Assembly: GCF_034440735.1 (NCBI RefSeq)
Contig: NZ_CP140098.1
Coordinates: forward strand, 854,501-918,500
Origin: Deinococcus sp. AB2017081
GTDB lineage: Bacteria; Deinococcota; Deinococci; Deinococcales; Deinococcaceae
DNA: 64,000 bases
Reading direction: 5' to 3'
A program made the position numbers and the translations under genes. Positions 53,195-64,000 of this stretch are shown piece by piece. The stretch's first letter is position 1, and each line of letters opens with the position of its first letter. Under the pieces are notes generated by a model, which was not told the DNA's origin, searched no databases, and saw only the letters and a program-made list of their open reading frames with translations.

Positions 53195-53573
53195 TTACCT
53201 GCTGATCGGCGGGTACGCCGTCAACCTGTACGGCTTTGTCCGCACGACTGGCGACCTCGACATCTTCATTGACCTGACCCCTGAGAATCTGGCGCGGCTC
53301 GTTGACGTGTACCACGACTTTGGAGTGTCCAGCGTCACCGCCGACCTGTTCCAGCCGGGCAAGATCATCCGCATGGGCGTGCCTCCGCTGCGGCTGGAAG
53401 TGTTGAACCAGATCAGCGGGGTCACGTTCGCGGAAGCCTACGCCGAGCGGGAAATGGTGGAATTGGGCGGCGTGAATGTGCCTGTCATCAGCCTCCGGTT
53501 GCTGCGGCAGAACAAGGCGGCCAGTGGGCGGGCGAAGGATCTGGGGGATCTGAGCGAGCTTCCAGAGGGGTAA
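53127..53573 (+). CDS. Nucleotidyltransferase-fold protein (MNT/AbiEii-like)
   Basis: The 148-residue protein has the nucleotidyltransferase core YLLIGGYAVNLYGFVRTTGDLDIFID, with the GG and DxD metal-binding aspartates of the pol-beta superfamily. LRLEVLNQISGVTF and VPVISLRLLRQNKAASGRAKDLGDL follow, the usual end with RxKDLxDL. Related proteins transfer nucleotides to tRNA or partner proteins in toxin-antitoxin and abortive-infection systems. Here it is paired with the overlapping 69-residue gene. Confidence 0.82.
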   Translation: MDTIQLPPDFSEFLSLLNLHHVDYLLIGGYAVNLYGFVRTTGDLDIFIDLTPENLARLVDVYHDFGVSSVTADLFQPGKIIRMGVPPLRLEVLNQISGVTFAEAYAEREMVELGGVNVPVISLRLLRQNKAASGRAKDLGDLSELPEG

Positions 53574-53615
53574 TCGCCGCCCACTTCCAACCCCCCGCCC
53601 CGTTCAACAGCCAGA

Positions 53616-53636
53616 GGCCAAAGCGGGAGCCGGGGC
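53616..53636 (+). repeat. Right direct repeat flanking the nucleotidyltransferase pair
   Basis: GGCCAAAGCGGGAGCCGG plus GGC matches 52924-52944 at 19 of 21 positions. Both copies also follow a CCCCGCCCC run at a short distance. Confidence 0.5.
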
Positions 53637-53712
53637 GGATAGCCGTGTCTCTCGCGTTTTCCATCTCGTTGAGGGTAAGATTTACGGTTTGAGCATTGAC
53701 GGCTCGTGCTTA

Positions 53713-54784
53713 CTGATCCGTGCTTAAGTCAGTAGCGATGCCGTAAACTGCGTTCCTCGGATGAACGCAAGCGGCAGGGCTTTGCGCCGGATGCGCTGCC
53801 AGCCCACCGTCAGCCGCTTCTTCAACTCGCTCATCGACATCGCGCAGAAGTTCCCCACCACATTCCGTTTGAGATCGGCCCAGATCAACTCGATCGGGTT
53901 CAATTCCGGCGCATACGGCGGCAGGTAGAGCAACGACAGGCGTTCGTGCAGGTGCACGAACGCTTGCACCGCCTTCGACCGGTGGATCATGGCGCGATCC
54001 AGCACCACGATCACCTCCCCATCCACATGTCGCAGGACATGCTCCAAGAACGTCACGACCCCAGGTGAGCGCACCGCGCCGCGGTGCGTGTGGTGCAGGA
54101 ACTGCCCATCAGTCGTGATGGCACCGATCACGGACAGATGTTCCCAGCGCAGCTTTGTGGGGATGATCGGCGTCTGCCCACACCGCCCCCAGGTGCGAAC
54201 TTTCGTCGTTTTCAGACTGAAGCCGCTTTCGTCCAGAAACACCACGGTCGCGCCCTCAGCGATTTTTTTTCCCCAGGGCCTCTCGCTGAACACGAACCCA
54301 GGTGGCGATGTCGTCTTCGTGGCGTTCCACGGCCCGCAGTGCGGGCCGCTGATACGTGAATCCCCAACTGCGGAGGATCCGGGAGAGGTGCGCCCGATCG
54401 AGCCACACGCCATAGGTCACGCCGATCACGTGGCGGATCTTCGGGATCGTCCAGCCACTGGTCTCAAAGCCGTGCGACCGGGGATCGCCGTCGATCATGG
54501 CCCCGATCTCGTCCTGCTGGGCTGCAGTCAGACGCCGTGGTCGACCGGTGGCGCGGGAAGCGCGCAGCGCGTCCTCTCCATCGCGCCGCAGCCGAGCACG
54601 CCATGCACGGATCGTCACCTCGGCCACGCCGAACTGCTGGGCCAGGTCGCGGGTCGGGCGGCCGGAGTCAGCGAGGGCGGACTGGGCGGCAAGACGCCGT
54701 TCTTCCTGCTGGGTGCGCGTGAGGTGGCTTGGCCGCCAGAAGGAAATCGTCACACCCTATGCTACATATTTACGCATGGATCAG
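53713..54784. mobile_element. IS630-family insertion sequence, about 1072 bp
   Basis: The inferred ends are CTGATCCGTGCTTAA at the left (53713 onward) and its near-exact inverse TTACGCATGGATCAG at the right (to 54784): 13 of 15 positions are complementary, and the outer 7 are perfect. Each end is flanked by TA (53711-53712 and 54785-54786), the target duplication used by IS630/Tc1-mariner elements. The transposase is on the minus strand in two overlapping frames. It separates the nucleotidyltransferase module from the OLD nuclease gene. Confidence 0.85.
53724..54753 (-). CDS. IS630-family transposase in two frames (frameshift at A8)
   Basis: The first frame (ATG 54753 to stop 54256, 165 codons) encodes the helix-turn-helix half: RPTRDLAQQFGVAEVTIRAWRARLRRDG and GWTIPKIRHVIG. 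The second frame, ending at 53724, encodes the DDE domain: ATVVFLDESGFSLK (D), VIVVLDRAMIHRSK (D) and APELNPIELIWADLK (E). The frames join at a run of eight A on the coding strand (54263-54270). Losing one A or a +1 shift gives a full protein of about 343 residues. Programmed slippage is usual in this family; an inactivating mutation is the alternative. Confidence 0.85.
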
Positions 54785-54843
54785 TAACAGTCGGACTTAT
54801 GGTTCCCCAAATTCGCTACGGTCGAACTTAGCTTTCTGCTAGC

Positions 54844-56733
54844 ATGAAATCTATGAGACTTATCGAGATGAAGCTTAGGAAATACGGGAGATTCGAAGAG
54901 GCATCAATTTATACCGACGGTAAAATGACATCGATTATTGGCGCAAATGAATCGGGAAAGACAACTATCTTAGCTGCATTAAGAGATTTAAATTTAGATG
55001 GGAAATGGATAAAGCCTTTTATTGTAAATGCTTACGAGGGCGAGGATAAATATATTATCAGCTATAGATTTGCCCTAGATTCTGTAGAGATATCAGATTT
55101 CGCCTCGTATGAAATAAAACCTGCATATTTTATAATTGAAAAGTTTTATGATGGAGGTTTAAGTTGGGATTATTTGCCTGCGCCAGTCTATAAAGCTGAT
55201 GCAGATGGGAATTTGGGCAAAATAATTACCAATATGATCAAGAAAAATCAATTAGACTCATTAAATTCTGAAGTAGACAAAGCTATCATCGACAAGTTCG
55301 TTAAGTATTTAGAGAGCGATGGCCTCGCTTCTTCAAGTGATCTTGAAAAGGCTAGTCAAAGCTTATTGGATGCAATCGATGGACTTGAGGAAGCTAACGA
55401 AGCGACGGATAATCTTAAAGCAATTATATTTAATGAAATAGACTCACGCGCCCAGAACGATTTATTGTACAATAAAGTCGGCGAAAAATTATTCAATGAA
55501 CGACCAAAATTCTTGCTTTACTCTGAAGAGATACGCAATCTTCCTTGGAGAGCCTCTATAGAGGAAGAGGATGAAATAAAAAGACTTGAATATATCTTTA
55601 GGGTTGGCGGAACTTCCGTTGCTGAGATAACAAGCCTATTAGGTATGGATTTATCAAAGCTAAACAACAGATTACGGATCGTGTCTAAGCAAATCACAAA
55701 AACCATTATGAATCGTTGGAAACAATCCGATCTAGAAATTGAACTAAGAGCGGAAGGAGCAGGGATAATAAATTTTGAGATATTCGATTCAGGCTCTGGA
55801 ATGTCTCACCCGATCGAAAGAAGAAGCGAGGGTTTGCGTCAGTTTATAGCTCTTAGTTCGTTCTTGCGCTCAATGGACTTGACAAGTAAGCCCGTCATTT
55901 TAGTGGATGAGATCGAGCAACATCTACACCTACAAGCTCAGGCGGAACTTGTTGACTTTTTTGAGAAACAGACATTTGCCAGTCAAGTCATCTACAGTAC
56001 TCATTCTCCTGGGGCGCTACCACAAGATCTAAATAATGTTCGAGCTGTGATTACAAAACCTGACGGCACTAGCGAAATAAAAAATAGACCCTGGCAAGAG
56101 AGAGGAAACCAAGTCGAGAGGCTGTTCAATCTTCTCGGCTCAGCGGCATTCATCTTCGCCGCTTTACGTGCGGCAGTTGTTACGGAGGGGAATGTAGATG
56201 CCATGGTGTATCCTATTCTGTTTAAAGAGGCATCGGCGTTAAGTTTCGACAAACCGCTAGGCTTCCAGTGTATTCCTGGACTATCTAGAGACGGAAGGCA
56301 CACAACATATGCTGAACAGAGCATACATCTTGTCTATCTAGTAGATGGTGATAAGGGAGGAATGGCACTTAGAGATTCGCTTCTATCTCAAGGGGTACAG
56401 GAAGAACAGGTATTTAGCTTAGAAGAAGGATTATGTCTTGAAGATTACGTAGACAACGATGTTTTAATTCGAGCTGTGAATAAGTATCTCGATGATATAG
56501 GTAGATCGGAAAGAGTTAAAAAAAGCGATATATCTACCGATATTCAAAAAATAAAACACATTGAAAATAAATGTAAATCTTCCGGCTTGCATGAAATAGA
56601 TAAAAAGCGCATTGCTGCAATAGTTCTAGATATGGAGAGGGAGGGAAGTGAAATATTAGACACGAGTCGGAAAGAATTTATAAGGACTTTATTTGCAAAT
56701 ATATTGCATAAACTGAGATTAGAGGTTACTTAA
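54844..56733 (+). CDS. OLD-family ATP-dependent nuclease (AAA ATPase + TOPRIM), AT-rich
   Basis: The 629-residue protein has an ABC-type ATPase split by a long helical insert: Walker A IGANESGKTT (32-41), signature region RRSEGLRQF (326-334), Walker B VILVDEIEQHLHLQ (351-364) and H-loop STHSP (385-389). The TOPRIM nuclease domain follows: E448 in VTEGNVDAMVYP and D501/D503 in YLVDGDKGG. This is the class 1 OLD layout shared by phage P2 Old and GajA, used against phage or foreign DNA. Base and codon use are strongly A+T-rich, unlike everything around it. ATG 54844 or 54853 is the start. Confidence 0.88.
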   Translation: MKSMRLIEMKLRKYGRFEEASIYTDGKMTSIIGANESGKTTILAALRDLNLDGKWIKPFIVNAYEGEDKYIISYRFALDSVEISDFASYEIKPAYFIIEKFYDGGLSWDYLPAPVYKADADGNLGKIITNMIKKNQLDSLNSEVDKAIIDKFVKYLESDGLASSSDLEKASQSLLDAIDGLEEANEATDNLKAIIFNEIDSRAQNDLLYNKVGEKLFNERPKFLLYSEEIRNLPWRASIEEEDEIKRLEYIFRVGGTSVAEITSLLGMDLSKLNNRLRIVSKQITKTIMNRWKQSDLEIELRAEGAGIINFEIFDSGSGMSHPIERRSEGLRQFIALSSFLRSMDLTSKPVILVDEIEQHLHLQAQAELVDFFEKQTFASQVIYSTHSPGALPQDLNNVRAVITKPDGTSEIKNRPWQERGNQVERLFNLLGSAAFIFAALRAAVVTEGNVDAMVYPILFKEASALSFDKPLGFQCIPGLSRDGRHTTYAEQSIHLVYLVDGDKGGMALRDSLLSQGVQEEQVFSLEEGLCLEDYVDNDVLIRAVNKYLDDIGRSERVKKSDISTDIQKIKHIENKCKSSGLHEIDKKRIAAIVLDMEREGSEILDTSRKEFIRTLFANILHKLRLEVT

Positions 56734-56752
56734 CGATAAATGACTAGAACAT

Positions 56753-59623
<2,871 letters not shown>

Positions 59624-59653
59624 GGGGGAACTCCTTGGGTGTGGGCATTAAAG

Positions 59654-59773
59654 ACCCCTCACCCCGGCCCTCTCCCCATGGAGAGGGAGAAAGGCGATGG
59701 CTTTGCTCTATTGCTCCCCTCTCCTGGGGGACTCGGATGAGCCGCTTGCGGAGAGGGGCTGGGGGTGAGGGGT
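59654..59773. repeat. 120-bp palindromic element with 12-bp perfect terminal inverted repeats
   Basis: ACCCCTCACCCC (59654-59665) and GGGGTGAGGGGT (59762-59773) bound the element. Inside are CCCTCTCC/GGAGAGGG and a CCGCTTGCGG hairpin (59742-59751). It fills the gcvH-gcvP gap and ends four bases before the gcvH stop codon. Parts recur at 47920, 52797, 61357 and 63309. Confidence 0.7.
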
Positions 59774-59777
59774 TCCC

Positions 59778-60137
59778 TCAGCTGTTCGCGCTGGCGTACG
59801 CGTCGGCGTCCATCAGGTCGCCTTCTTCCGTGACGTCCATCTTGAACAGCCAGCCGCCCTCGTAGGGGCCGGAGTTCACGAGTTCGGGGGTGCCGCTCAG
59901 TTCCTCGTTCACGGCGGTGATGGTGCCGCTGGCGGGCGCGTAGATGTCGCTGGCGGTCTTGACGCTCTCGACGACGGCCACGGTCTCGCCGGCCTTGACC
60001 TCACGGCCGACCTCGGGCAGTTCGACGTACACCACGTCGCCCAGCTGATCCTGCGCGAAGTCGGAGATGCCGACGGTGCCGTCGCTGGAAAGCCATTCGT
60101 GGGATGCGGCGTATTTCAGTTCGGTGGGGGTGTTCAT
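59778..60137 (-). CDS. gcvH: Glycine cleavage system H protein
   Basis: The 119-residue lipoyl carrier has the lipoylation motif VESVKTASD with K60 and the standard opening [11 protein letters not shown]. It shuttles the aminomethyl group between GcvP, GcvT and the L protein. It lies 76 bases after gcvT and 154 before gcvP on the same strand, the latter gap filled by a repeat. GGAGGAAGACATGAA gives a strong ribosome-binding site. Confidence 0.97.
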   Translation of the reverse strand: MNTPTELKYAASHEWLSSDGTVGISDFAQDQLGDVVYVELPEVGREVKAGETVAVVESVKTASDIYAPASGTITAVNEELSGTPELVNSGPYEGGWLFKMDVTEEGDLMDADAYASANS

Positions 60138-60213
60138 GTCTTCCTCCGGGGGATGTGGGCTGTGGGCAGGGTAGGGAACAGGGGCCGGACTCTCTGAGTC
60201 TTTTCCCCACTCC

Positions 60214-61284
<1,071 letters not shown>

Positions 61285-61291
61285 ACCAGAA

Positions 61292-61334
61292 ACTGTACCG
61301 GAGCAGGGGAGGGGGCGTCCAGGCGGTCTGGACG
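61292..61334 (-). promoter_or_regulatory. gcvT: Promoter and candidate operator of gcvTHP
   Basis: On the minus strand, TGGACG (61316-61321), an 18-base spacer and TACAGT (61292-61297) precede GTG 61284 by seven bases, fitting a leaderless transcript. An inverted repeat, CGTCCAG-GCGGT-CTGGACG (61316-61334), overlaps the -35 and could bind a regulator. Confidence 0.5.
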
Positions 61335-61356
61335 GGGGCGGGCCAGGGAGTGTGCT

Positions 61357-61403
61357 TTTTGCCCCGTCTCCCCTCGCGGGAGAGGGCTGGGGTGAGGGGG
61401 AAA
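61357..61403. repeat. Copy of the palindromic intergenic element
   Basis: GCCCCGTCTCCCCTCGCGGG and then AGAGGGCTGGGGTGAGGGGG make the same CTCCCC/GGGAGAGGG...GGGTGAGGGG unit as at 59654 and 52797. It lies between the divergent gcvT and 2H phosphoesterase promoters. Confidence 0.6.
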
Positions 61404-61440
61404 TTCGGCGACGCACCCGCTCTCTCCTTCATTCAATCAG

Positions 61441-61446
61441 TACGAT
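61441..61446 (+). promoter_or_regulatory. Leaderless-type -10 (TACGAT) for the 2H phosphoesterase
   Basis: TACGAT ends six bases before ATG 61453 (CTCCCC between). No ribosome-binding site is present. Confidence 0.55.
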
Positions 61447-61452
61447 CTCCCC

Positions 61453-61986
61453 ATGTCCCCCTCCTACCTCCTCGCGCTCCTGCCACCCCCAGAGCTGGCG
61501 GCGCGGGTGCAGGCGTTCCACGGGGCGCACGGGCTGCGGGACGCGGCGGCCGTGCCGCACATCACGGTCAAGGCGCGCAGTGGGCTGGACGCGGAGCTGA
61601 CCTGGGCGCAGCGGGCGCGGGAGGCCATCGCCGCGCACCCACCCGTGACCGTGACCATCGGCGGGCCGCGCCTGTTCGGGAACGGCAGTGCCCTGTACCT
61701 GCACGTGGACAGCCCGGACGTGGTGCGCCTGCACGTGGCCCTGCTGGACGCTATCCAGCCCACCCAGCGCTTCGGCTATGAGGGGCCGCACATGACGCCG
61801 CACCTGTCGGTCGCCCTGGCACGGAAGGGCGTGGATCTGCCCGCGCTGCTGGCCGAGGCCCAGGTCATCTTTGCCGATCTGGAGGCTGATCCCGTGACCT
61901 TCACGGCCCCAGGGGTCGCCCTGATGCGCAAGCCGGGGCCGGGCGGGGTCTACGCGCCGGTGGAGGCGTGGCCGCTGGGGGGCTAG
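61453..61986 (+). CDS. 2'-5' RNA ligase/2H phosphoesterase family protein
   Basis: The 177-residue protein has two HxT/S motifs, H36-x-T38 in VPHITVKAR and H117-x-S119 in [10 protein letters not shown], the catalytic pair of 2H phosphoesterases (LigT/ThpR). Such enzymes open 2',3'-cyclic phosphates or join RNA 2'-5'. The next gene follows 10 bases on, probably on its own promoter (TAGAGT at 61984-61989). Confidence 0.88.
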   Translation: MSPSYLLALLPPPELAARVQAFHGAHGLRDAAAVPHITVKARSGLDAELTWAQRAREAIAAHPPVTVTIGGPRLFGNGSALYLHVDSPDVVRLHVALLDAIQPTQRFGYEGPHMTPHLSVALARKGVDLPALLAEAQVIFADLEADPVTFTAPGVALMRKPGPGGVYAPVEAWPLGG

Positions 61987-61996
61987 AGTCGCCGGT

Positions 61997-62617
61997 ATGC
62001 CGACCCTCGCGCAGCTCCGCGAACTGCAGTCCATCGCCCAGGCGGGCCTGACGTATACCTGCGACGACTACGACCGTGACCGCTACGTGCGGCTGCTGGC
62101 CCTGACCGGAGAACTCCTGGCCGAGCAGACCGGGCAGGACGCTGCGGCCGTCTCGGGCCTGCTGAGCATCGAGCAGGGGTACCTGACGCCCAAGGTGGAC
62201 GTGCGGGCGCTCGTTCTAAATGCCGCAGGCGACGTGCTCCTGACCCGCGAACGCGCCGACGGCCGGTGGAGCCTCCCCGGCGGCTGGGCCGACCCCGGCG
62301 AGAGCCCCCGCGAGATCGCCGTGCGCGAGGTGCGCGAGGAGACCGGCCGCGAGGTGCGGGCCGTGCGCCTCCTGGCCGTGTTCGACAAGGGCAAACACGC
62401 CCACCCGCCGGATCTGTGGGCGGTCTACAAGCTGAACCTGCTGTGCGAACTGGTCGGTGCAGACACCGAACACCCCGCCAACACCGAGACGCTGGAGAGC
62501 GGCTGGTTCAGCGTGGAGCAGCTCCCGCCCCTGAGCCTGGGCCGCAACCTTCCCAAGCAGGTGCGCCGGCTGGTGGAACTGGCCCGGCACCCGGAACTCG
62601 GGGTGGATGTGGACTGA
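61997..62617 (+). CDS. NUDIX hydrolase with N-terminal NUDIX_N domain
   Basis: The 206-residue protein has an N-terminal helical part (about 1-60), typical of the NUDIX_N_2 group. The Nudix box follows at 96-118: [22 protein letters not shown], which fits GX5EX7REUXEEXGU. It hydrolyses a nucleoside diphosphate linked to another group; FAD/ADP-ribose-type compounds are usual for this group. Deinococci have many Nudix proteins. TAGAGT lies seven bases before ATG 61997. Confidence 0.9.
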   Translation: MPTLAQLRELQSIAQAGLTYTCDDYDRDRYVRLLALTGELLAEQTGQDAAAVSGLLSIEQGYLTPKVDVRALVLNAAGDVLLTRERADGRWSLPGGWADPGESPREIAVREVREETGREVRAVRLLAVFDKGKHAHPPDLWAVYKLNLLCELVGADTEHPANTETLESGWFSVEQLPPLSLGRNLPKQVRRLVELARHPELGVDVD

Positions 62618-62673
62618 ACCCCTCCGTACCCCTGCCTACCGTCCGCCGCGCCGCCGTGCGCTTCACTGACTGC

Positions 62674-63306
62674 ATGAACACGCTGATCTTCGGGGCAACG
62701 GGCGGCATCGGCGCCGCCACGGCACGGGCCTTCGCGGCGCAGGGCGACACCCTGACGCTGTCCGGCCGGGACGAGGGCCGGCTGTCCGCGCTGGCCGCCG
62801 AACTCGGTGCGGCGCATCGCGTGGCCGACGTGGGCTACGAGAGCCACGTGAAGGCGCTCCTGGAGGGTATGAGCGGCATAGACACGCTGGTCTACGCGGC
62901 GGGCGTGGCCCTGCCCGAACCCCTGAAGGACGCCGATCCGGCGAAGGTGCGCGCCGTGTGGAACGCCAACTACTTCGGGGGGCTGTGGGTGCTCAAGCAC
63001 GGGCTGCCCCGCCTGAACGCGTGCGGGCGCGTGTACGTGCTGGGAGCCCGCCCGGAACTCGTGACCGCACGGGGCTTCACGCAGTACGCGGCGAGCAAGG
63101 CCGCCGTGGCGACCGCCGTGGGCATCGCCCGCCTGGAAGCGCGGAGCGTGGGCCTCACCCTGGTGCTGCCGCCCGCCGTGGACACCGGATTGTGGGCCCA
63201 GGTCGGCCGCGCCCCGAAGGGGGCCATGTCGGCGGATGCAGTGGCGGCGGCCATCGTGCAGGATCGCGCCGGAGACGTGCAGAACGAGCTGAGAATCGGA
63301 GACTGA
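62674..63306 (+). CDS. Short-chain dehydrogenase/reductase (SDR)
   Basis: The 210-residue Rossmann protein has the cofactor loop LIFGATGGIGAATARAF and the catalytic Y138-x3-K142 in QYAASKAA, with N98/N118-region NANYFGG. The catalytic serine about 14-20 residues before the tyrosine is not obvious (VYVLGARPELV), so activity may be reduced or altered. It is short for an SDR. The substrate is unknown. It is convergent with the cyclo-ligase gene. Confidence 0.85.
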   Translation: MNTLIFGATGGIGAATARAFAAQGDTLTLSGRDEGRLSALAAELGAAHRVADVGYESHVKALLEGMSGIDTLVYAAGVALPEPLKDADPAKVRAVWNANYFGGLWVLKHGLPRLNACGRVYVLGARPELVTARGFTQYAASKAAVATAVGIARLEARSVGLTLVLPPAVDTGLWAQVGRAPKGAMSADAVAAAIVQDRAGDVQNELRIGD

Positions 63307-63308
63307 GG

Positions 63309-63380
63309 GGGTTAGCTCCCTCCCTCCTTGTGGGGGAGGGTTGGGGACTCGCAGAGCTGCGAAGCAGAGGGGGGTGATGG
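63309..63380. repeat. Palindromic repeat overlapping the cyclo-ligase C-terminus
   Basis: GCTCCCTCCCTCCTTGTGGG faces GGGAGGG; GGACTCGCAGAGCTGCGAAG with its TCGCAG/CTGCGA hairpin and CAGAGGGGGG follow. This last part is nearly identical to 47848-47875. It lies just past the SDR stop and inside the 3' end of the gene on the other strand. Confidence 0.7.
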
Positions 63381-63950
63381 GTACCGCCCGTCCTGCCCCA
63401 TCCTGACCACCCCCCCCTCCGTCGCCACCCACGCCACCGGGCAGTCGTGCGCCTCTCCGGGCAGCTCCGGCACCAGCAGGGCCGAATGGATCACGCCGAT
63501 GGTCACGCCTGTGAACTTCGGCAGCAGGCGGTCGTAGAAACCGCCGCCGTAGCCCAGGCGCACGCCGCGCGTGTCGAAGGCCAGGGCGGGCAGCAGGATG
63601 GCCTGGACGTGGTGCAGCGCGACCCGGGGCGCGTCGGCGGGGGGCTGGAGCGCACCAAACCGGCTGACCTCGGTGGCCGTGTGCCACGGGTGCAGCGTCA
63701 GTCGCACCTCTGGCCGGAAGCGGGCGCGGGTGGTGGACAGGTCGAAGTCGGGGGCCAGTCCCGACACGTCGGGTTCGCCGGACACGGCGCGGTAGGCCAG
63801 GACGCGCTCGATCCCGTGCCCGTGCAGGAAGGCCCGCAGGTGGGCGGTGATCCCGGCCGACACGTCGGGCAGGGCCGCGCGGGTGGATCTGGCCCACGCG
63901 CGCCACTCGCTTTTCGGGGCGGTGGGCGGGGGCGGCGGCATGAAGGGCAT
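63312..63950 (-). CDS. 5-formyltetrahydrofolate cyclo-ligase, C-terminal tail from a repeat
   Basis: The protein has about 212 residues and the cyclo-ligase signature [25 protein letters not shown] (ATP/substrate loop). It converts 5-formyl-THF to methenyl-THF with ATP and so links with the nearby glycine cleavage genes in one-carbon metabolism. After the family's normal end ([12 protein letters not shown]) there is a tail of about 27 residues (including [14 protein letters not shown]) encoded largely by the intergenic repeat. Start codons at 63977, 63950 and 63941 are all possible. Confidence 0.88.
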   Translation of the reverse strand: MPFMPPPPPTAPKSEWRAWARSTRAALPDVSAGITAHLRAFLHGHGIERVLAYRAVSGEPDVSGLAPDFDLSTTRARFRPEVRLTLHPWHTATEVSRFGALQPPADAPRVALHHVQAILLPALAFDTRGVRLGYGGGFYDRLLPKFTGVTIGVIHSALLVPELPGEAHDCPVAWVATEGGVVRMGQDGRYPSPPSASQLCESPTLPHKEGGS

Positions 63951-64000
63951 TGTGCCAGCTACCATGCGGGCATTCACACGGCCGGAACGGTGCGCTGCCC

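Noticed and set aside
53127..53573. Classic MNT-HEPN toxin-antitoxin pair
   Set aside because: The nucleotidyltransferase fold is clear, but the 69-residue partner is too short and lacks the HEPN RxxxxH motif.
54844..56733. Complete Gabija system (GajA + GajB)
   Set aside because: Only the GajA-like OLD protein is present. No UvrD-like helicase gene lies on either side, as the neighbours are gcvP and an IS.
61285..61452. Possible glycine riboswitch upstream of gcvT
   Set aside because: The region is only 168 bases, contains a palindromic repeat and shows no tandem aptamer core. The promoter appears to lie seven bases before the start codon, leaving no leader.

Overview
The window reads as chromosomal DNA from a Deinococcus species. 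It is uniformly high in G+C, and it carries a nine-gene archaeal/vacuolar-type ATPase operon in Thermus/Deinococcus order (G/H-I-K-E-C-F-A-B-D). It also has an enlarged DinB family, and many genes have a -10-like hexamer about 6 bases before the start codon with no Shine-Dalgarno sequence, the leaderless arrangement known from Deinococcus deserti. No rRNA, tRNA or CRISPR array was recognised.

Layout. 1-3030: a carbohydrate ABC importer (binding protein cut by the window edge, two permeases, no ATPase). 3099-6600: an orphan histidine kinase with a degenerate receiver domain, two small hypothetical ORFs, a double-GNAT acetyltransferase and a DUF99 protein. 6653-8849: a GntR (YtrA-type) regulator with an ABC exporter. 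Divergent from it, 8994-12070 is a MarR-type regulator with two ring-cleaving dioxygenase paralogues and an esterase, like the MhqR quinone-response regulon of Bacillus. 12145-16442: a DUF4384/PEGA envelope protein, an M3 oligopeptidase, a RicT/PSP1 protein and RidA. 16721-25389: the V-type ATPase operon. 25647-29917: an orphan molybdenum hydroxylase large subunit, a methyltransferase and a CoA-transferase. 30026-34588: a diguanylate cyclase, a trypsin-like protease fused to a DNA/RNA endonuclease, and a nitronate monooxygenase. 34889-40706: an HD hydrolase, a ROK kinase, a thioesterase, a DivIC/FtsB-like protein, thymidine phosphorylase, a CDGSH/ferredoxin-like protein and a WYL regulator. 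40809-44813: five DinB genes interleaved with DUF1905, DUF3224 and GNAT genes, mostly with 4-base overlaps. 44832-51915: an ACT protein, a phosphatase, an S4 protein, a ZapE-like ATPase, DnaG primase, a DJ-1/PfpI protein and a cupin. 52985-56733: an accessory island with a nucleotidyltransferase pair between direct repeats, an IS630-family element and a strikingly AT-rich OLD-family (ATPase + TOPRIM) nuclease. 56753-61284: the glycine cleavage genes gcvT-gcvH-gcvP. 61453-63950: a 2H phosphoesterase, a NUDIX hydrolase, an SDR and 5-formyltetrahydrofolate cyclo-ligase, a second one-carbon enzyme near the gcv cluster.

Most notable: the protease-nuclease fusion at 31135-33030; the foreign OLD nuclease beside an IS and ending 19 bases from the gcvP stop; and several families of intergenic repeats, including a ~250-base element present four times and palindromic elements that sit directly against gene 3' ends.
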